NCBI GenBank assembly: GCA_041685935.1
Contig: JAWLES010000108.1
Location: 1 to 8,061 of the forward strand
DNA length: 8,061 nt
Reading direction: 5' to 3'
Origin: JAIPEK01 sp041685935
GTDB taxonomy: Bacteria; Desulfobacterota; Desulfobacteria; Desulfobacterales; Desulfobacteraceae
Shown: piece after piece, positions 1 through 6,779 of the stretch
How the letters are laid out: each line of letters starts with the position of its first letter
How positions within the stretch are numbered: position 1 is the stretch's first letter
The notes under the pieces: generated by a model
The model's input: the letters and a program-made list of their open reading frames with translations, nothing else
The model's database searches: none
What the model was told of the DNA's origin: nothing
Position numbers and translations under genes: made by a program

Positions 1-517
1 CAACAGCCTTCAGACCCACCTGTTCGATGGCTTCCATGGCCCTTTTGGATCTTTCCGCCTCTGTGAATCCGGAAAGCTCCATTCCAAAGGCTGCATTCTC
101 CAGTACCGTCATGTGCGGCATCAGTGCGAACGACTGGAAGACCATGCTCATGTAGTCCCGCCGCATTTTTATCAGTTCTTCCGTGTTCATGGTGGTAATC
201 TCACTGTCTTCCACAAAGACCTTGCCTGAAGTCGGCTCGATCAGCCTGTTCAGCATCCGGACCAGAGTGGATTTTCCAGATCCGGAAAGTCCCATGATAA
301 CGAATACCTCTCCTTCGTATACCGAAAAGCTGGCATCCTGTACCCCGATTGTAAGTCCGGTTTCCTCGTACACTTCGTCCTTTGATTTTCCCTGCCTGAT
401 GAGTTCGAATGCCCGTTCCGGGTTTTCCCCGAATATCTTGTACACATTCTCGACTCTCAGTCGCTCCTTCCTTTCCGTCAACGGCTTCTCCTTGCTGTTT
501 GTAAAATTTTCACCCAT
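1..517 (-). CDS. Glycine betaine/choline-type ABC transporter ATPase, partial (C-terminal part beyond the left edge)
   Basis: This is the nucleotide-binding subunit of a second quaternary-amine ABC importer. It is read leftward and cut by the window edge after 172 residues. The start at 517 has an AAGGGA ribosome-binding site just upstream. Visible parts are the N-terminal extension typical of ProV/OpuAA (residues 20-60, with KIFGENPE), Walker A GLSGSGKST at 76-84 and the Q-loop glutamine at Q128 in MVFQSFALMPH. The signature motif, Walker B and any CBS domains lie outside the window. It is clearly a paralogue of the full-length ATPase at 2010-3203, sharing the N-terminal extension, the NRLI segment after Walker A and the AMEAIEQVGLK-type segment. 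It follows the MarR-family gene by 36 bases, so the two probably share a transcript. Permease and binding-protein partners would be expected further left. The substrate cannot be told from the ATPase. Confidence 0.92.
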   Translation of the reverse strand, partial: MGENFTNSKEKPLTERKERLRVENVYKIFGENPERAFELIRQGKSKDEVYEETGLTIGVQDASFSVYEGEVFVIMGLSGSGKSTLVRMLNRLIEPTSGKVFVEDSEITTMNTEELIKMRRDYMSMVFQSFALMPHMTVLENAAFGMELSGFTEAERSKRAMEAIEQVGLKAV

Positions 518-553
518 AATTATTCCCTTCAAAGCGATTATAAGTGTTATCCG

Positions 554-1003
554 TTAGTATTCTTTCATTAACCCTGTAATCTGTTCCACCGCCTGGGTTA
601 AATAATTTACTTCCTCCGGATTGAGCTTTGTGAAATTGTGCCGGATTTTTTTCTCAAAAGGGTCGGGAAGGGATCGCCCTATCTCCTTGCCTTTCTCAGT
701 AAGGCTTATCAGGTTCACGCGTCTGTCTTCCTTGGCCCGTATGCGCTCTACAAGCCCCTTTTTTTCAAGGCGGTCTATAACACCGGTGATATTTGAAGGG
801 GTGACATAGAGTTTGCGGCTCAACTCTGCAGATGACAGAGGGCCGCTTATCATGAGATTTCTAACCACGCCGCTCTGCGACAGGGTAAGATCGTACTTCT
901 GGCTCTTTGCATGGGGGTGTATATAGGCAACACGTACAAGTTCCTGTATCGAGCCCACCAGGGTATTCAACGCATTGTCTCTGCTGTCTTCCATTAAAAA
1001 CAT
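554..1003 (-). CDS. MarR-family transcriptional regulator
   Basis: This is a 149-residue winged-helix repressor of ordinary MarR size. The DNA-binding part spans about residues 55-105: LSSAELSRKLYVTPSNITG is the helix-turn-helix, followed by a recognition-helix end VIDRLEKKGLVER and a wing containing the family's DRR signature (93-95) and LTEKG. The terminal helices (10-35 and 115-149) would form the dimer interface. The start is ambiguous: codon 1 (1003) has poor spacing from any purine-rich site, whereas Met4 (start 994) has GGGA 8 bases upstream and may be the true start. It is the first gene of a leftward operon with the ABC ATPase at 1-517, so it probably controls that transporter and itself. 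MarR-type proteins such as GbsR regulate choline or betaine genes in Bacillus, but this protein is not specifically recognisable as GbsR. The ligand is unknown. Confidence 0.9.
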   Translation of the reverse strand: MFLMEDSRDNALNTLVGSIQELVRVAYIHPHAKSQKYDLTLSQSGVVRNLMISGPLSSAELSRKLYVTPSNITGVIDRLEKKGLVERIRAKEDRRVNLISLTEKGKEIGRSLPDPFEKKIRHNFTKLNPEEVNYLTQAVEQITGLMKEY

Positions 1004-1022
1004 CCCATATAATTTGAAAGTA

Positions 1023-1034
1023 ATTCTATCGAAT
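1023..1034. promoter_or_regulatory. Candidate autoregulatory operator for the MarR protein
   Basis: ATTC-TATC-GAAT is a short inverted repeat that overlaps the -10 element and the predicted transcription start of the MarR operon. MarR-family repressors commonly bind such dyads in their own promoters. The assignment rests only on position and symmetry, and the dyad is short enough to be chance. Confidence 0.35.
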
Positions 1035-1061
1035 ACTAATAATACAAATTGCGTTTGTCAA
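1033..1061 (-). promoter_or_regulatory. Sigma-70-type promoter of the MarR regulator operon
   Basis: Reading leftward, TTGACA (1061-1056) is followed after exactly 17 bases by TAGTAT (1038-1033). The -35 is perfect and the -10 matches 4 of 6. It would start transcription near 1026, about 25 bases before the regulator gene. A small dyad, AATGT-AAA-ACATT (1077-1089), lies about 57 bases upstream of that start and could hold an activator, but it is short. Confidence 0.65.
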
Positions 1062-1167
1062 CATCTAAATTATGGAAATGTAAAACATTAACATATCAAT
1101 AATACATGGATTGACGAAAGCAGGGGAATAACAGAGAGTTAAGTATGCAGTGCGGACAGTCCCCGGG

Positions 1168-2007
1168 TCAATCCCTTTTTTCACCGAACTGCTGCATTAC
1201 CCTGTCAAGGATTATGGCGATGATGACAATTCCGATTCCGGCTTCAAACCCCTTGCCGGGCTGGAGCCTCTGTATGGCCTTCCAGACTTCTCCGCCAAGG
1301 CCTTTTGCACCGATCATGGCGGCAATGACCACCATGGAAAGGGCGAGCATTATGGTCTGGTTGAGTCCGGCCATGATTGTGGGGGTGGCGATGGGGACCT
1401 GGAGTTTCACAAGCTTCTGCCACTTGGTGCAGGCAAAAGCGTCAGCCGCCTCCACAAGTTCGGCAGGCACCTGTTTGATTCCGAGGCAGGTGAGCCGGAT
1501 CGACGGGGGAACCGAAAATATGACCGTGGAGAAGATTGCCGCCACCGGTCCCAGGCCGAAAAACGGGATGGCCGGAATCAGGTAGACGAATGCCGGCATG
1601 GTCTGCATAAAATCCAGCACAGGCATTACAATGCGGTAAAAGGTGTTATTAAGCGCAGCAAGGATCCCGAGGGGAAGTCCTATGCACATGGATATCAAAG
1701 TGGCGATCACCACCAGTGCAATGGTGCTCACCGCCGGTTCCCACAACCGCATGTTCCAGATGAGTGTGAGCCCGGCAAGGGTGAAAATTCCGACCCCGTA
1801 TCCCTTTTTTCTTGTGGCGGCAAAGGTGGCTCCGCTTGCCAGGAGGATGAGCAGCCAGGGCGGGAAAAACATTATGGCCGAGACAATAAGGTCAATGCCT
1901 GCTTCAGTAAAGTGTGAAATGCTTTTGGTGATAAAGGAAAAATTTTCCACGAAAAAATCGATGCTGTTTTCGATGGTCTTTCCCACCGGTAATTTGTAAA
2001 CTTCCAT
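1168..2007 (-). CDS. proW: Glycine betaine/choline ABC transporter permease (ProW/OpuAB/ChoW-like)
   Basis: This is the inner-membrane channel subunit of the importer, 279 residues. Its length matches the short OpuAB/ChoW type rather than E. coli ProW, which has a longer N-terminal extension. Hydrophobic segments lie at about 38-64, 71-89, 92-117, 139-165, 207-233 and 257-269. The BPD-type EAA loop is at about 183-205, with ELVEAADAFACTKWQKL followed by VP; it docks onto the ATPase. The MQTMPAFVYLIP stretch at 134-145 is typical of the family. The start at 2007 lies 2 bases after the proV stop codon (TAA-CC-ATG), so translation is probably coupled; a GGGGG stretch inside the end of proV may serve as ribosome-binding site. 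It is the last gene of the minus-strand choline cluster. No convincing terminator was found between its stop codon and the MarR promoter. Confidence 0.95.
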   Translation of the reverse strand: MEVYKLPVGKTIENSIDFFVENFSFITKSISHFTEAGIDLIVSAIMFFPPWLLILLASGATFAATRKKGYGVGIFTLAGLTLIWNMRLWEPAVSTIALVVIATLISMCIGLPLGILAALNNTFYRIVMPVLDFMQTMPAFVYLIPAIPFFGLGPVAAIFSTVIFSVPPSIRLTCLGIKQVPAELVEAADAFACTKWQKLVKLQVPIATPTIMAGLNQTIMLALSMVVIAAMIGAKGLGGEVWKAIQRLQPGKGFEAGIGIVIIAIILDRVMQQFGEKRD

Positions 2008-2009
2008 GG

Positions 2010-3203
2010 TTATTGTGCCCCCTGATTGGTTTCGGCAAGTCCGGTAAGAAGAGAGGTTTTGGTGATCACGCCGACGAACTTGTTCTCCGGGTCCAACACC
2101 GCAATGGGGTAGGGTTTGTCAGTCATCAGTTCAAACAGTTCGTTGGCGGGTTTGTCCGTGCTAACTGTTACATGATCCTGCCGGATAATATTGTCCAGAT
2201 TCATGTCGCCTGCTTTTCGGGCTTTTGCAGCATCATCTATAGTGACAACCCCGGAGAGTTTCCAATCCTTTTTGACGAATATGTAGTCGGACCCGGTGGA
2301 GGCCATGCGTCTCATGGCGGTTTTAGGGCCGTCAGTCTCGTAGAAGGAGACTTCAAGGGGTTTCAGCATGACGTTTTCCGCCGTAATGATTTTGGACATG
2401 TCCACATCCTCGACGAATCTGGCCACATAGTCGTTTGCCGGGTTGGTGAGAATATCCTCGGCTGTCCCTTCCTGAACGATGATGCCGTCCTTCATAAGGA
2501 TGATCCTGTCCCCGAGCTTGATTGCCTCGTCAAGATCGTGGCTGACAAACAGAATGGTCTTTTTGAGTTTTTCCTGGAGAGAGAGAAGTTCATCCTGCAT
2601 GTCGCGCCTTATCAGCGGGTCCAGTGCGCTGAAAGCCTCATCCATAAGCATTATGTCGGCATCCAGGGCAAGTGCCCTTGCAAGGCCCACCCGTTGCTGC
2701 ATTCCTCCGGAGAGCTGGGCGGGATAGGAGTTTTCCCATCCTTTCAGCCCCACCTGCTCGATGGCGGACATTGCAGCTTTAAAACGCTGTTCCTTTTCCA
2801 TCTGTTTAACTTCAAGTCCGAACTCGACATTGGTTATAACGGTGCGGTGGGGAAAAAGGGCGAAATTTTGGAAAACCATGCCGAAGTGCTCCTGTCTGAA
2901 CTGCCGAAGCTCTTCCCTTGAAAGGGCGGTTACGTCTTTGCCGTTTACAATGACCTTGCCGAAGCTGGGGTCGATAAGTCGGTTGACGCACCGTATCAGG
3001 GTAGATTTTCCGCTGCCTGACAGTCCCATTATTACGACCGTCTCTCCCTGGTTCACATGAAAATTCGCATCCACAACCCCCACTCCGTGGCCGGTCTGTT
3101 CCATTATCCGGTCTTTGGTCTCGCCACGGCTGATCATTTCCATAACATTTTCCGGGTCCGGGCCGAAAATTTTGTACAAATTTTCAACTCTTATTTTTTC
3201 CAT
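2010..3203 (-). CDS. proV: Glycine betaine/choline ABC transporter ATP-binding protein with CBS domains (ProV/OpuAA-like)
   Basis: This is the cytoplasmic ATPase that powers the importer. At 397 residues it is full length for ProV. It has the N-terminal extension (1-50), Walker A GLSGSGKST (60-68), Q-loop Q112 in MVFQNFALFPH, signature LSGGMQQR (164-171), Walker B IMLMDEA with D188 and E189, and H-loop H222. The region from about 275 to 392 reads as a tandem CBS pair (for example DYIFVKKDWKLSGVVTIDD and PIAVLDPENKFVGVITK). In OpuA-type transporters such domains sense ionic strength or cyclic di-AMP, so osmotic gating is plausible here. The start at 3203 has only a weak upstream CAGG, unlike the strong site of the binding-protein gene before it. 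A 101-base gap with a terminator-like hairpin separates it from that gene. The permease follows after 2 bases. Confidence 0.96.
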   Translation of the reverse strand: MEKIRVENLYKIFGPDPENVMEMISRGETKDRIMEQTGHGVGVVDANFHVNQGETVVIMGLSGSGKSTLIRCVNRLIDPSFGKVIVNGKDVTALSREELRQFRQEHFGMVFQNFALFPHRTVITNVEFGLEVKQMEKEQRFKAAMSAIEQVGLKGWENSYPAQLSGGMQQRVGLARALALDADIMLMDEAFSALDPLIRRDMQDELLSLQEKLKKTILFVSHDLDEAIKLGDRIILMKDGIIVQEGTAEDILTNPANDYVARFVEDVDMSKIITAENVMLKPLEVSFYETDGPKTAMRRMASTGSDYIFVKKDWKLSGVVTIDDAAKARKAGDMNLDNIIRQDHVTVSTDKPANELFELMTDKPYPIAVLDPENKFVGVITKTSLLTGLAETNQGAQ

Positions 3204-3244
3204 AACTGTTTACCTGTTTTAATGGATTCTGTTTCCAGCTCTCT

Positions 3245-3271
3245 AAAAAGAGGGCCGTTCAGGCCCCCTTT
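3245..3271 (-). terminator. Terminator-like hairpin between the binding-protein gene and proV
   Basis: On the minus strand AGGGGGCC-TGAAC-GGCCCTCT forms an 8-bp stem with one G-U pair, extendable by two A-U pairs. It is followed by a run of five T residues (3249-3245, partly within the extended stem). It lies 45 bases upstream of proV and after the binding-protein stop codon. It looks like a partial terminator that would let only some transcripts continue into proV-proW, or an RNA end-protecting structure for the upstream message. Confidence 0.6.
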
Positions 3272-3304
3272 CCGATTTGTTCCTTTTGCCCGCAGTGTTT
3301 TTAA

Positions 3305-4249
3305 TTACACGGATTCAAGGAATTTTTTGAATGCATCAAGGCCGGGTTTGCCGTCCACGGTTTTTACGTTTTCAAACCACGGCTCGTAAACCTCTGGATG
3401 CTCCTTGATCCATTCAAGCCCGGCTGTTTCCGGATCAAGGCTGTCGTCCTCCTTGAGCATTTTCATGATGCTGTTGAGCATGGAGACCGGGAACTTGAAG
3501 TTTTTCAGGAATACGGCCACGTTGGGATATTCCTTGTCAAATCCCTTTCTGATATTTGTGTATACAGTTGCGGTCCCGTCATTGGCGCCGAAAGTCTCGC
3601 TGGTGGAACCTTTGAGGTATTTCATGTCGATGATTTCGTTCATGTAGTGAGGGGACCATCCCAGGAACACTATCCATTCCCGGTCTTTTACATAGGACTT
3701 GACCTGGGAGATCATCCCTGCTTCACTTGAGGATACTACCTCGAAATCACCGAGATTGAACATATCGTTGTCGATCATGGACTGGATCACCTGGTTGCCG
3801 TCGTTGCCCTCTTCGATTCCGTAGATTTTGCGGTCGAGCTTGTCAGCGTATTTGTGGATATCCTTGAAATCGTCAAGTCCGCCGTCCACCACATAGGAAG
3901 GAGCCGCCAGGGTGTATTTGGCTCCCGGCATGCTGGCGACATATTTGACCACGGTGCCCTTGTCGAAGTATTTGTTGGCAATGGTGGCCATGGAGGGCAT
4001 CCAGTTGCCCAGAAATACGTCAGCTTCGTCGGTATCCAGTGCTTTGTATACAATGGGGACGGAGACCATGGTGTTGGATGCTTTGTAACCAAGTGATTCA
4101 AGTATGCTCACGCCGAGTTCGGTTTTCACGGTAACCCCGGTCCAGCTTACGCTTGCGAACCTGACTTCTTTTTTGGCAAAGCCGGTGCCGGTCAGTCCGA
4201 AGATGAGTAAAACTGAAATCAGAAACGGAATTTTAATTTTGTGTACCAT
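3305..4249 (-). CDS. proX: Periplasmic choline/betaine-type substrate-binding protein (OpuAC family, ChoX-like)
   Basis: This captures a quaternary amine outside the inner membrane and delivers it to ProW. The 314 residues begin with a signal peptide: KIK, a hydrophobic core at 7-20, and likely cleavage after GFA at residue 25. By eye the mature protein matches Sinorhizobium ChoX. The ChoX aromatic box (W43, W90, Y119, W205) corresponds to W36, W83, Y112 and W198, and N156 to N149, all at identical spacing. ChoX Asp45, which contacts the choline hydroxyl, is Gly38 here, so the ligand may be glycine betaine or another amine rather than choline. The start has a strong AAGGAG site 7 bases upstream. 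The gene is bounded by hairpins in the 86-base gap from betA and the 101-base gap to proV. The symbol is the generic one for this transporter component. Family assignment is sure; substrate is not. Confidence 0.93.
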   Translation of the reverse strand: MVHKIKIPFLISVLLIFGLTGTGFAKKEVRFASVSWTGVTVKTELGVSILESLGYKASNTMVSVPIVYKALDTDEADVFLGNWMPSMATIANKYFDKGTVVKYVASMPGAKYTLAAPSYVVDGGLDDFKDIHKYADKLDRKIYGIEEGNDGNQVIQSMIDNDMFNLGDFEVVSSSEAGMISQVKSYVKDREWIVFLGWSPHYMNEIIDMKYLKGSTSETFGANDGTATVYTNIRKGFDKEYPNVAVFLKNFKFPVSMLNSIMKMLKEDDSLDPETAGLEWIKEHPEVYEPWFENVKTVDGKPGLDAFKKFLESV

Positions 4250-4280
4250 AAATTTCTCCTTTAAGTTTGGTTTTAAGATA

Positions 4281-4328
4281 TATCAATGAAGCCCCGGCAT
4301 AGAGAACTCCTCTGCCGGGGCATTGATA
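4281..4328 (-). other. Strong intercistronic hairpin between betA and the binding-protein gene
   Basis: GCCCCGGCA (4291-4299) pairs perfectly with TGCCGGGGC (4313-4321). The stem continues after a three-base bulge (GAA, 4288-4290) with TATCAAT (4281-4287) against ATTGATA (4322-4328), for 16 pairs in total and a 13-base loop. No T-run follows on either strand, so it is a poor intrinsic terminator. An mRNA-stability or processing element is the likeliest role. Confidence 0.7.
4283..4300 (-). other. Possible five-codon leader ORF inside the hairpin
   Basis: On the minus strand the hairpin loop contains GAGGAG, and six bases later an ATG opens a tiny frame encoding M-P-G-L-H and a stop. The ribosome-binding motif lies in the loop and the frame in the 3' arm, so a ribosome starting here would open the stem. 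It lies about 34 bases before the binding-protein start codon. The arrangement is neat but such a short frame can easily arise by chance. Confidence 0.25.
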
Positions 4329-4335
4329 CGGAAGG

Positions 4336-5979
4336 TTATTGGTGTCTGTACCAGGGAGCGTCAGAGGCAGGGAGAGGTTCCTTGCCCGTGATCATATCCG
4401 CGGCCTTTTCCGCGATCATCATCACCGGGGCATAGATATTCCCGTTGGTAATGGCAGGCATAACCGAGGCGTCAACAACCCTGAGACCTTCGGTGCCGTG
4501 CACCTTAAGTTCAGAGTCCACAACAGACATTTCATCATACCCCATTTTACAGGTGCAGCTCGGGTGGTAGGCGCTTTCGCCTTCCCGGGCCACGAAATCA
4601 AGGATTTCGCCTGCAGTTTGCGATTGGGAGCCCGGAGCTATCTCTTTGCCCCTGAGTTCGTCAAATGCGGGTTGGCTGATAATTTCCCTGGATTTCCGGA
4701 TGGCTTCCACCCACTCTTTTCTCTCCTTGGCAGTGGACAGGTAGTTGAACCGAATTGCCGGATACCGGGCCGGATCATCCGACTTGATCTTGACGTAACC
4801 GCGTACATCCGAGTTCATCGGCCCCACGTGGAGCTGGAATCCATGCCCTTCGTTCGGGGCTGATCCGTCATACCGGATTGCAATGGGCAGAAAATGGAAC
4901 TGCAGGTTCGGGTATTCAACCTCATCATTGCCCCTTATGAAGCCGCCTGCCTCAAAATGATTTGATGCTCCCACGCCACGTTTGCCGAACAGCCATTGCG
5001 CTCCTATCCACGGTGCTTTCCATGCTTTCAGCGACGGGAATAGGCTCACCGGCTTTTTGCTGGCATACTGGACATAGAGTTCAAGATGGTCCTGGAGATT
5101 CTCTCCCACGCCGGGCAGATCCGCGATTGTGTCGATGTTGTGCGACTTGAGTTCGTGTCCGTTTCCGATACCGGAAAGCTGAAGCAGCTGCGGGGAGTTG
5201 ATGGCACCGCCGCAGAGAATGATCTCCTGTCCGTGCACACGGTGAATTGAATTCCCTTTGGAGAACTTGACGCCGACCGCCCTGTTGTTTTCAAAGAGGA
5301 TCTTGTGTACATGTGCATGGCACTGGATATCAAGATTGTTTCTTTTTTTTCTGACCGGGTGTATATACGCCCTTGCTGCGTTGTGCCTCCGGCTGTTGAG
5401 AATGGTGGCGTCAAAGCGGGAAAATCCCTCCTGCTGATATCCGTTAACATCATCGGTGATCGGATAACCGGCCTGCTGAACCGATTTGAAAAACGCGTCG
5501 AACAGCGGGTTGTCGCATTCCGGTGTTGTCAGGGCCAAAGGCCCCTCGTCCCCGTGGTAGGTGTCTGCTCCCCTCAGGTAGTTTTCAAATTTCTTGAAAT
5601 AGGGAAGGCAGTGTGCGTAATCCCATTTTTCAAGACCTTTCTCCTGTGCCCATTTTTCATAATCCATGGCATTGCCCCGGATGTAGATCATGCCGTTGAT
5701 GCAGCTCGACCCGCCCAGAACCTTGCCGCGGGGCTGATAAACCCGCCTGTTGTGCATGTACGGTTCGGGCTCCGATTCATACCACCAGTTGTATGTTTTC
5801 CCCTGCAGTGGGTAGGTAAGGGCTGCAGGCATGTGTATTCTGAAGTCCAGCCTGTGGTCCGGGCGTCCTGCTTCAAGTACGAGCACGCTTGCGGAAGGGT
5901 CCCGGCTGAGGCGGTTCGCAAGTACACTGCCGGCGGAGCCGCCGCCGATTATAATATAGTCGTAGTTTTGTTTTTCCAT
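4336..5979 (-). CDS. betA: Choline dehydrogenase (GMC oxidoreductase, FAD-dependent)
   Basis: This oxidises choline to betaine aldehyde, and in some homologues on to glycine betaine, passing electrons from FAD to the respiratory chain. The 547 residues fit the BetA family (E. coli about 556) and much of the sequence is recognisably BetA. Residues 7-36 are the FAD Rossmann motif (YDYIIIGGGSAGSVLANRLS, then LEAG). GMC signature 1 covers about 84-107 (GKVLGGSSCINGMIYIRGNA). VGENLQDHLE is at 291-300, GVGASNHFEAGGFIR at 335-349, and the active-site segment YHPSCTCKMG at 471-480 carries His472. The C-terminal segment reads NGNIYAPVMMIAEKAADM. Tyr516 occupies the place where many GMC enzymes have the second catalytic His or Asn. 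The start has GGAGG nine bases upstream. It follows gntR by 25 bases, and no betB lies in the window. Choline is the expected substrate by homology; another alcohol is possible. Confidence 0.95.
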   Translation of the reverse strand: MEKQNYDYIIIGGGSAGSVLANRLSRDPSASVLVLEAGRPDHRLDFRIHMPAALTYPLQGKTYNWWYESEPEPYMHNRRVYQPRGKVLGGSSCINGMIYIRGNAMDYEKWAQEKGLEKWDYAHCLPYFKKFENYLRGADTYHGDEGPLALTTPECDNPLFDAFFKSVQQAGYPITDDVNGYQQEGFSRFDATILNSRRHNAARAYIHPVRKKRNNLDIQCHAHVHKILFENNRAVGVKFSKGNSIHRVHGQEIILCGGAINSPQLLQLSGIGNGHELKSHNIDTIADLPGVGENLQDHLELYVQYASKKPVSLFPSLKAWKAPWIGAQWLFGKRGVGASNHFEAGGFIRGNDEVEYPNLQFHFLPIAIRYDGSAPNEGHGFQLHVGPMNSDVRGYVKIKSDDPARYPAIRFNYLSTAKERKEWVEAIRKSREIISQPAFDELRGKEIAPGSQSQTAGEILDFVAREGESAYHPSCTCKMGYDEMSVVDSELKVHGTEGLRVVDASVMPAITNGNIYAPVMMIAEKAADMITGKEPLPASDAPWYRHQ

Positions 5980-6004
5980 ACGTCGATTCCTCCGAAATAA
6001 GAGC

Positions 6005-6763
6005 TTATTCAGTCATAAATTCCTGTTTTTTGGGCCGGCCTTCCTCTTTTTTGTCCTTGAGGCATCCGGTCAAAAGAACATAATGGTTGCCGATGGTGGA
6101 AAGGGCTTTCAACGGTTCCCCTTCAAAAATCTGCAGAGCTGTTTTCTGCCAGTTTTCTATGGTTTTTTTTCTGTAGTCCGGGTGTTCATAAAGTGCATAG
6201 TCATACGAGCTGAAGCCTTGCTGCACCGCTCTCATGATCCATTCAAAAACCGGGTTTTTGGACATCTGGGCAAGCCTGATATTCAGGTTTCTGTCTGCTT
6301 CGCTCAGTTTGTCCATGTCCGGTTCCGGCTCCATGTTCAGCTTTGCCAGTTTTTCAGCGTTCCTTAAAAGCTCCTGCTTTTCAGCTCTGTCAGCCCTGGC
6401 AATGGCAAGTGTGGTGATGGTTTTGTCTATACTCTCCCTGAGTTCGATTAAATGGTCGGGCTCAATGTGCTGCTGTTTTAGGAAGATGGAGAATGACTCG
6501 CTTGCGTTCGAGACCTCCACCTCCTTGACAAAGGCACCTCCCTTGGAGCCTTTTTTGACCTCGATCAGTCCTTTCTGCTTCAGGGCCCGCAATGCTTCCC
6601 TTATAACGCCTCTGCCGGTCTCGAAAAGGACCTGGAGCTCCCTTTCACTGGGAAGCCGTTCCCCGGGTTTTATTTTTTCTTCCATTATGGCCGCTTCGAT
6701 CTGGAGGGCAATGTCTTCGCTTGCCCTGCCTCCGCCTTTGGCCGGAGTAAAAATCGGGTTCAT
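6005..6763 (-). CDS. GntR-family transcriptional regulator, FadR subfamily (FCD ligand domain)
   Basis: This is the first gene of the choline cluster and its probable regulator. It has 252 residues. The N-terminal winged helix (about 14-80) contains IKPGERLPSERELQVLFETG, then RGVIREALRALKQKGLIEV and a GSKGGAFV wing, all typical of FadR-type GntR proteins. The rest (about 90-235) is an all-helical FCD domain with ELRESIDKTITTLA and DRNLNIRLAQMSKNPVF. Of the FCD metal-binding positions, Asp157 and His227 remain, but the two intermediate histidines appear as Asn161 and Asn204. This suggests an effector bound without the usual metal. The start at 6763 has AAAGGAG nine bases upstream. Candidate operators lie at 6899-6909 and 6780-6790, implying autoregulation and control of betA and the transporter. 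Known choline regulators such as BetI are of the TetR family, so this is a different solution. The effector is unknown. Confidence 0.92.
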   Translation of the reverse strand: MNPIFTPAKGGGRASEDIALQIEAAIMEEKIKPGERLPSERELQVLFETGRGVIREALRALKQKGLIEVKKGSKGGAFVKEVEVSNASESFSIFLKQQHIEPDHLIELRESIDKTITTLAIARADRAEKQELLRNAEKLAKLNMEPEPDMDKLSEADRNLNIRLAQMSKNPVFEWIMRAVQQGFSSYDYALYEHPDYRKKTIENWQKTALQIFEGEPLKALSTIGNHYVLLTGCLKDKKEEGRPKKQEFMTE

Positions 6764-6779
6764 TTTATACTGCTCCTTT

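Noticed and set aside
1110..1145. Plus-strand TTGACG near 1111 as a promoter into the proW antisense
   Set aside because: The only -10-like sequence at a fitting distance is TTAAGT, and there is no plus-strand gene downstream.
1159..1182. Short GGG-TCAAT-CCC hairpin followed by T6 on the plus strand
   Set aside because: The stem is only three pairs, and no plus-strand gene ends there. The T-run encodes part of the proW C-terminus on the other strand.
1150..1917. Long plus-strand open frame (255 codons) opposite the permease gene
   Set aside because: It is antisense to proW, whose product has clear family motifs. The antisense product is rich in His, Gly and Asp with no recognisable domain, as expected of a shadow frame.
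2013..2921. Long plus-strand open frame (302 codons) opposite proV
   Set aside because: It lies wholly over the ATPase gene with its Walker and signature motifs. Its translation has no recognisable domain.
5317..5335. TGGCAC in betA as a sigma-54 -24 element
   Set aside because: No TTGC follows at the required spacing, and it is inside coding sequence.
5305..6000. Plus-strand open frame (231 codons) opposite the 5' half of betA
   Set aside because: It is the shadow of a highly conserved GMC oxidoreductase gene, and no independent domain is visible.
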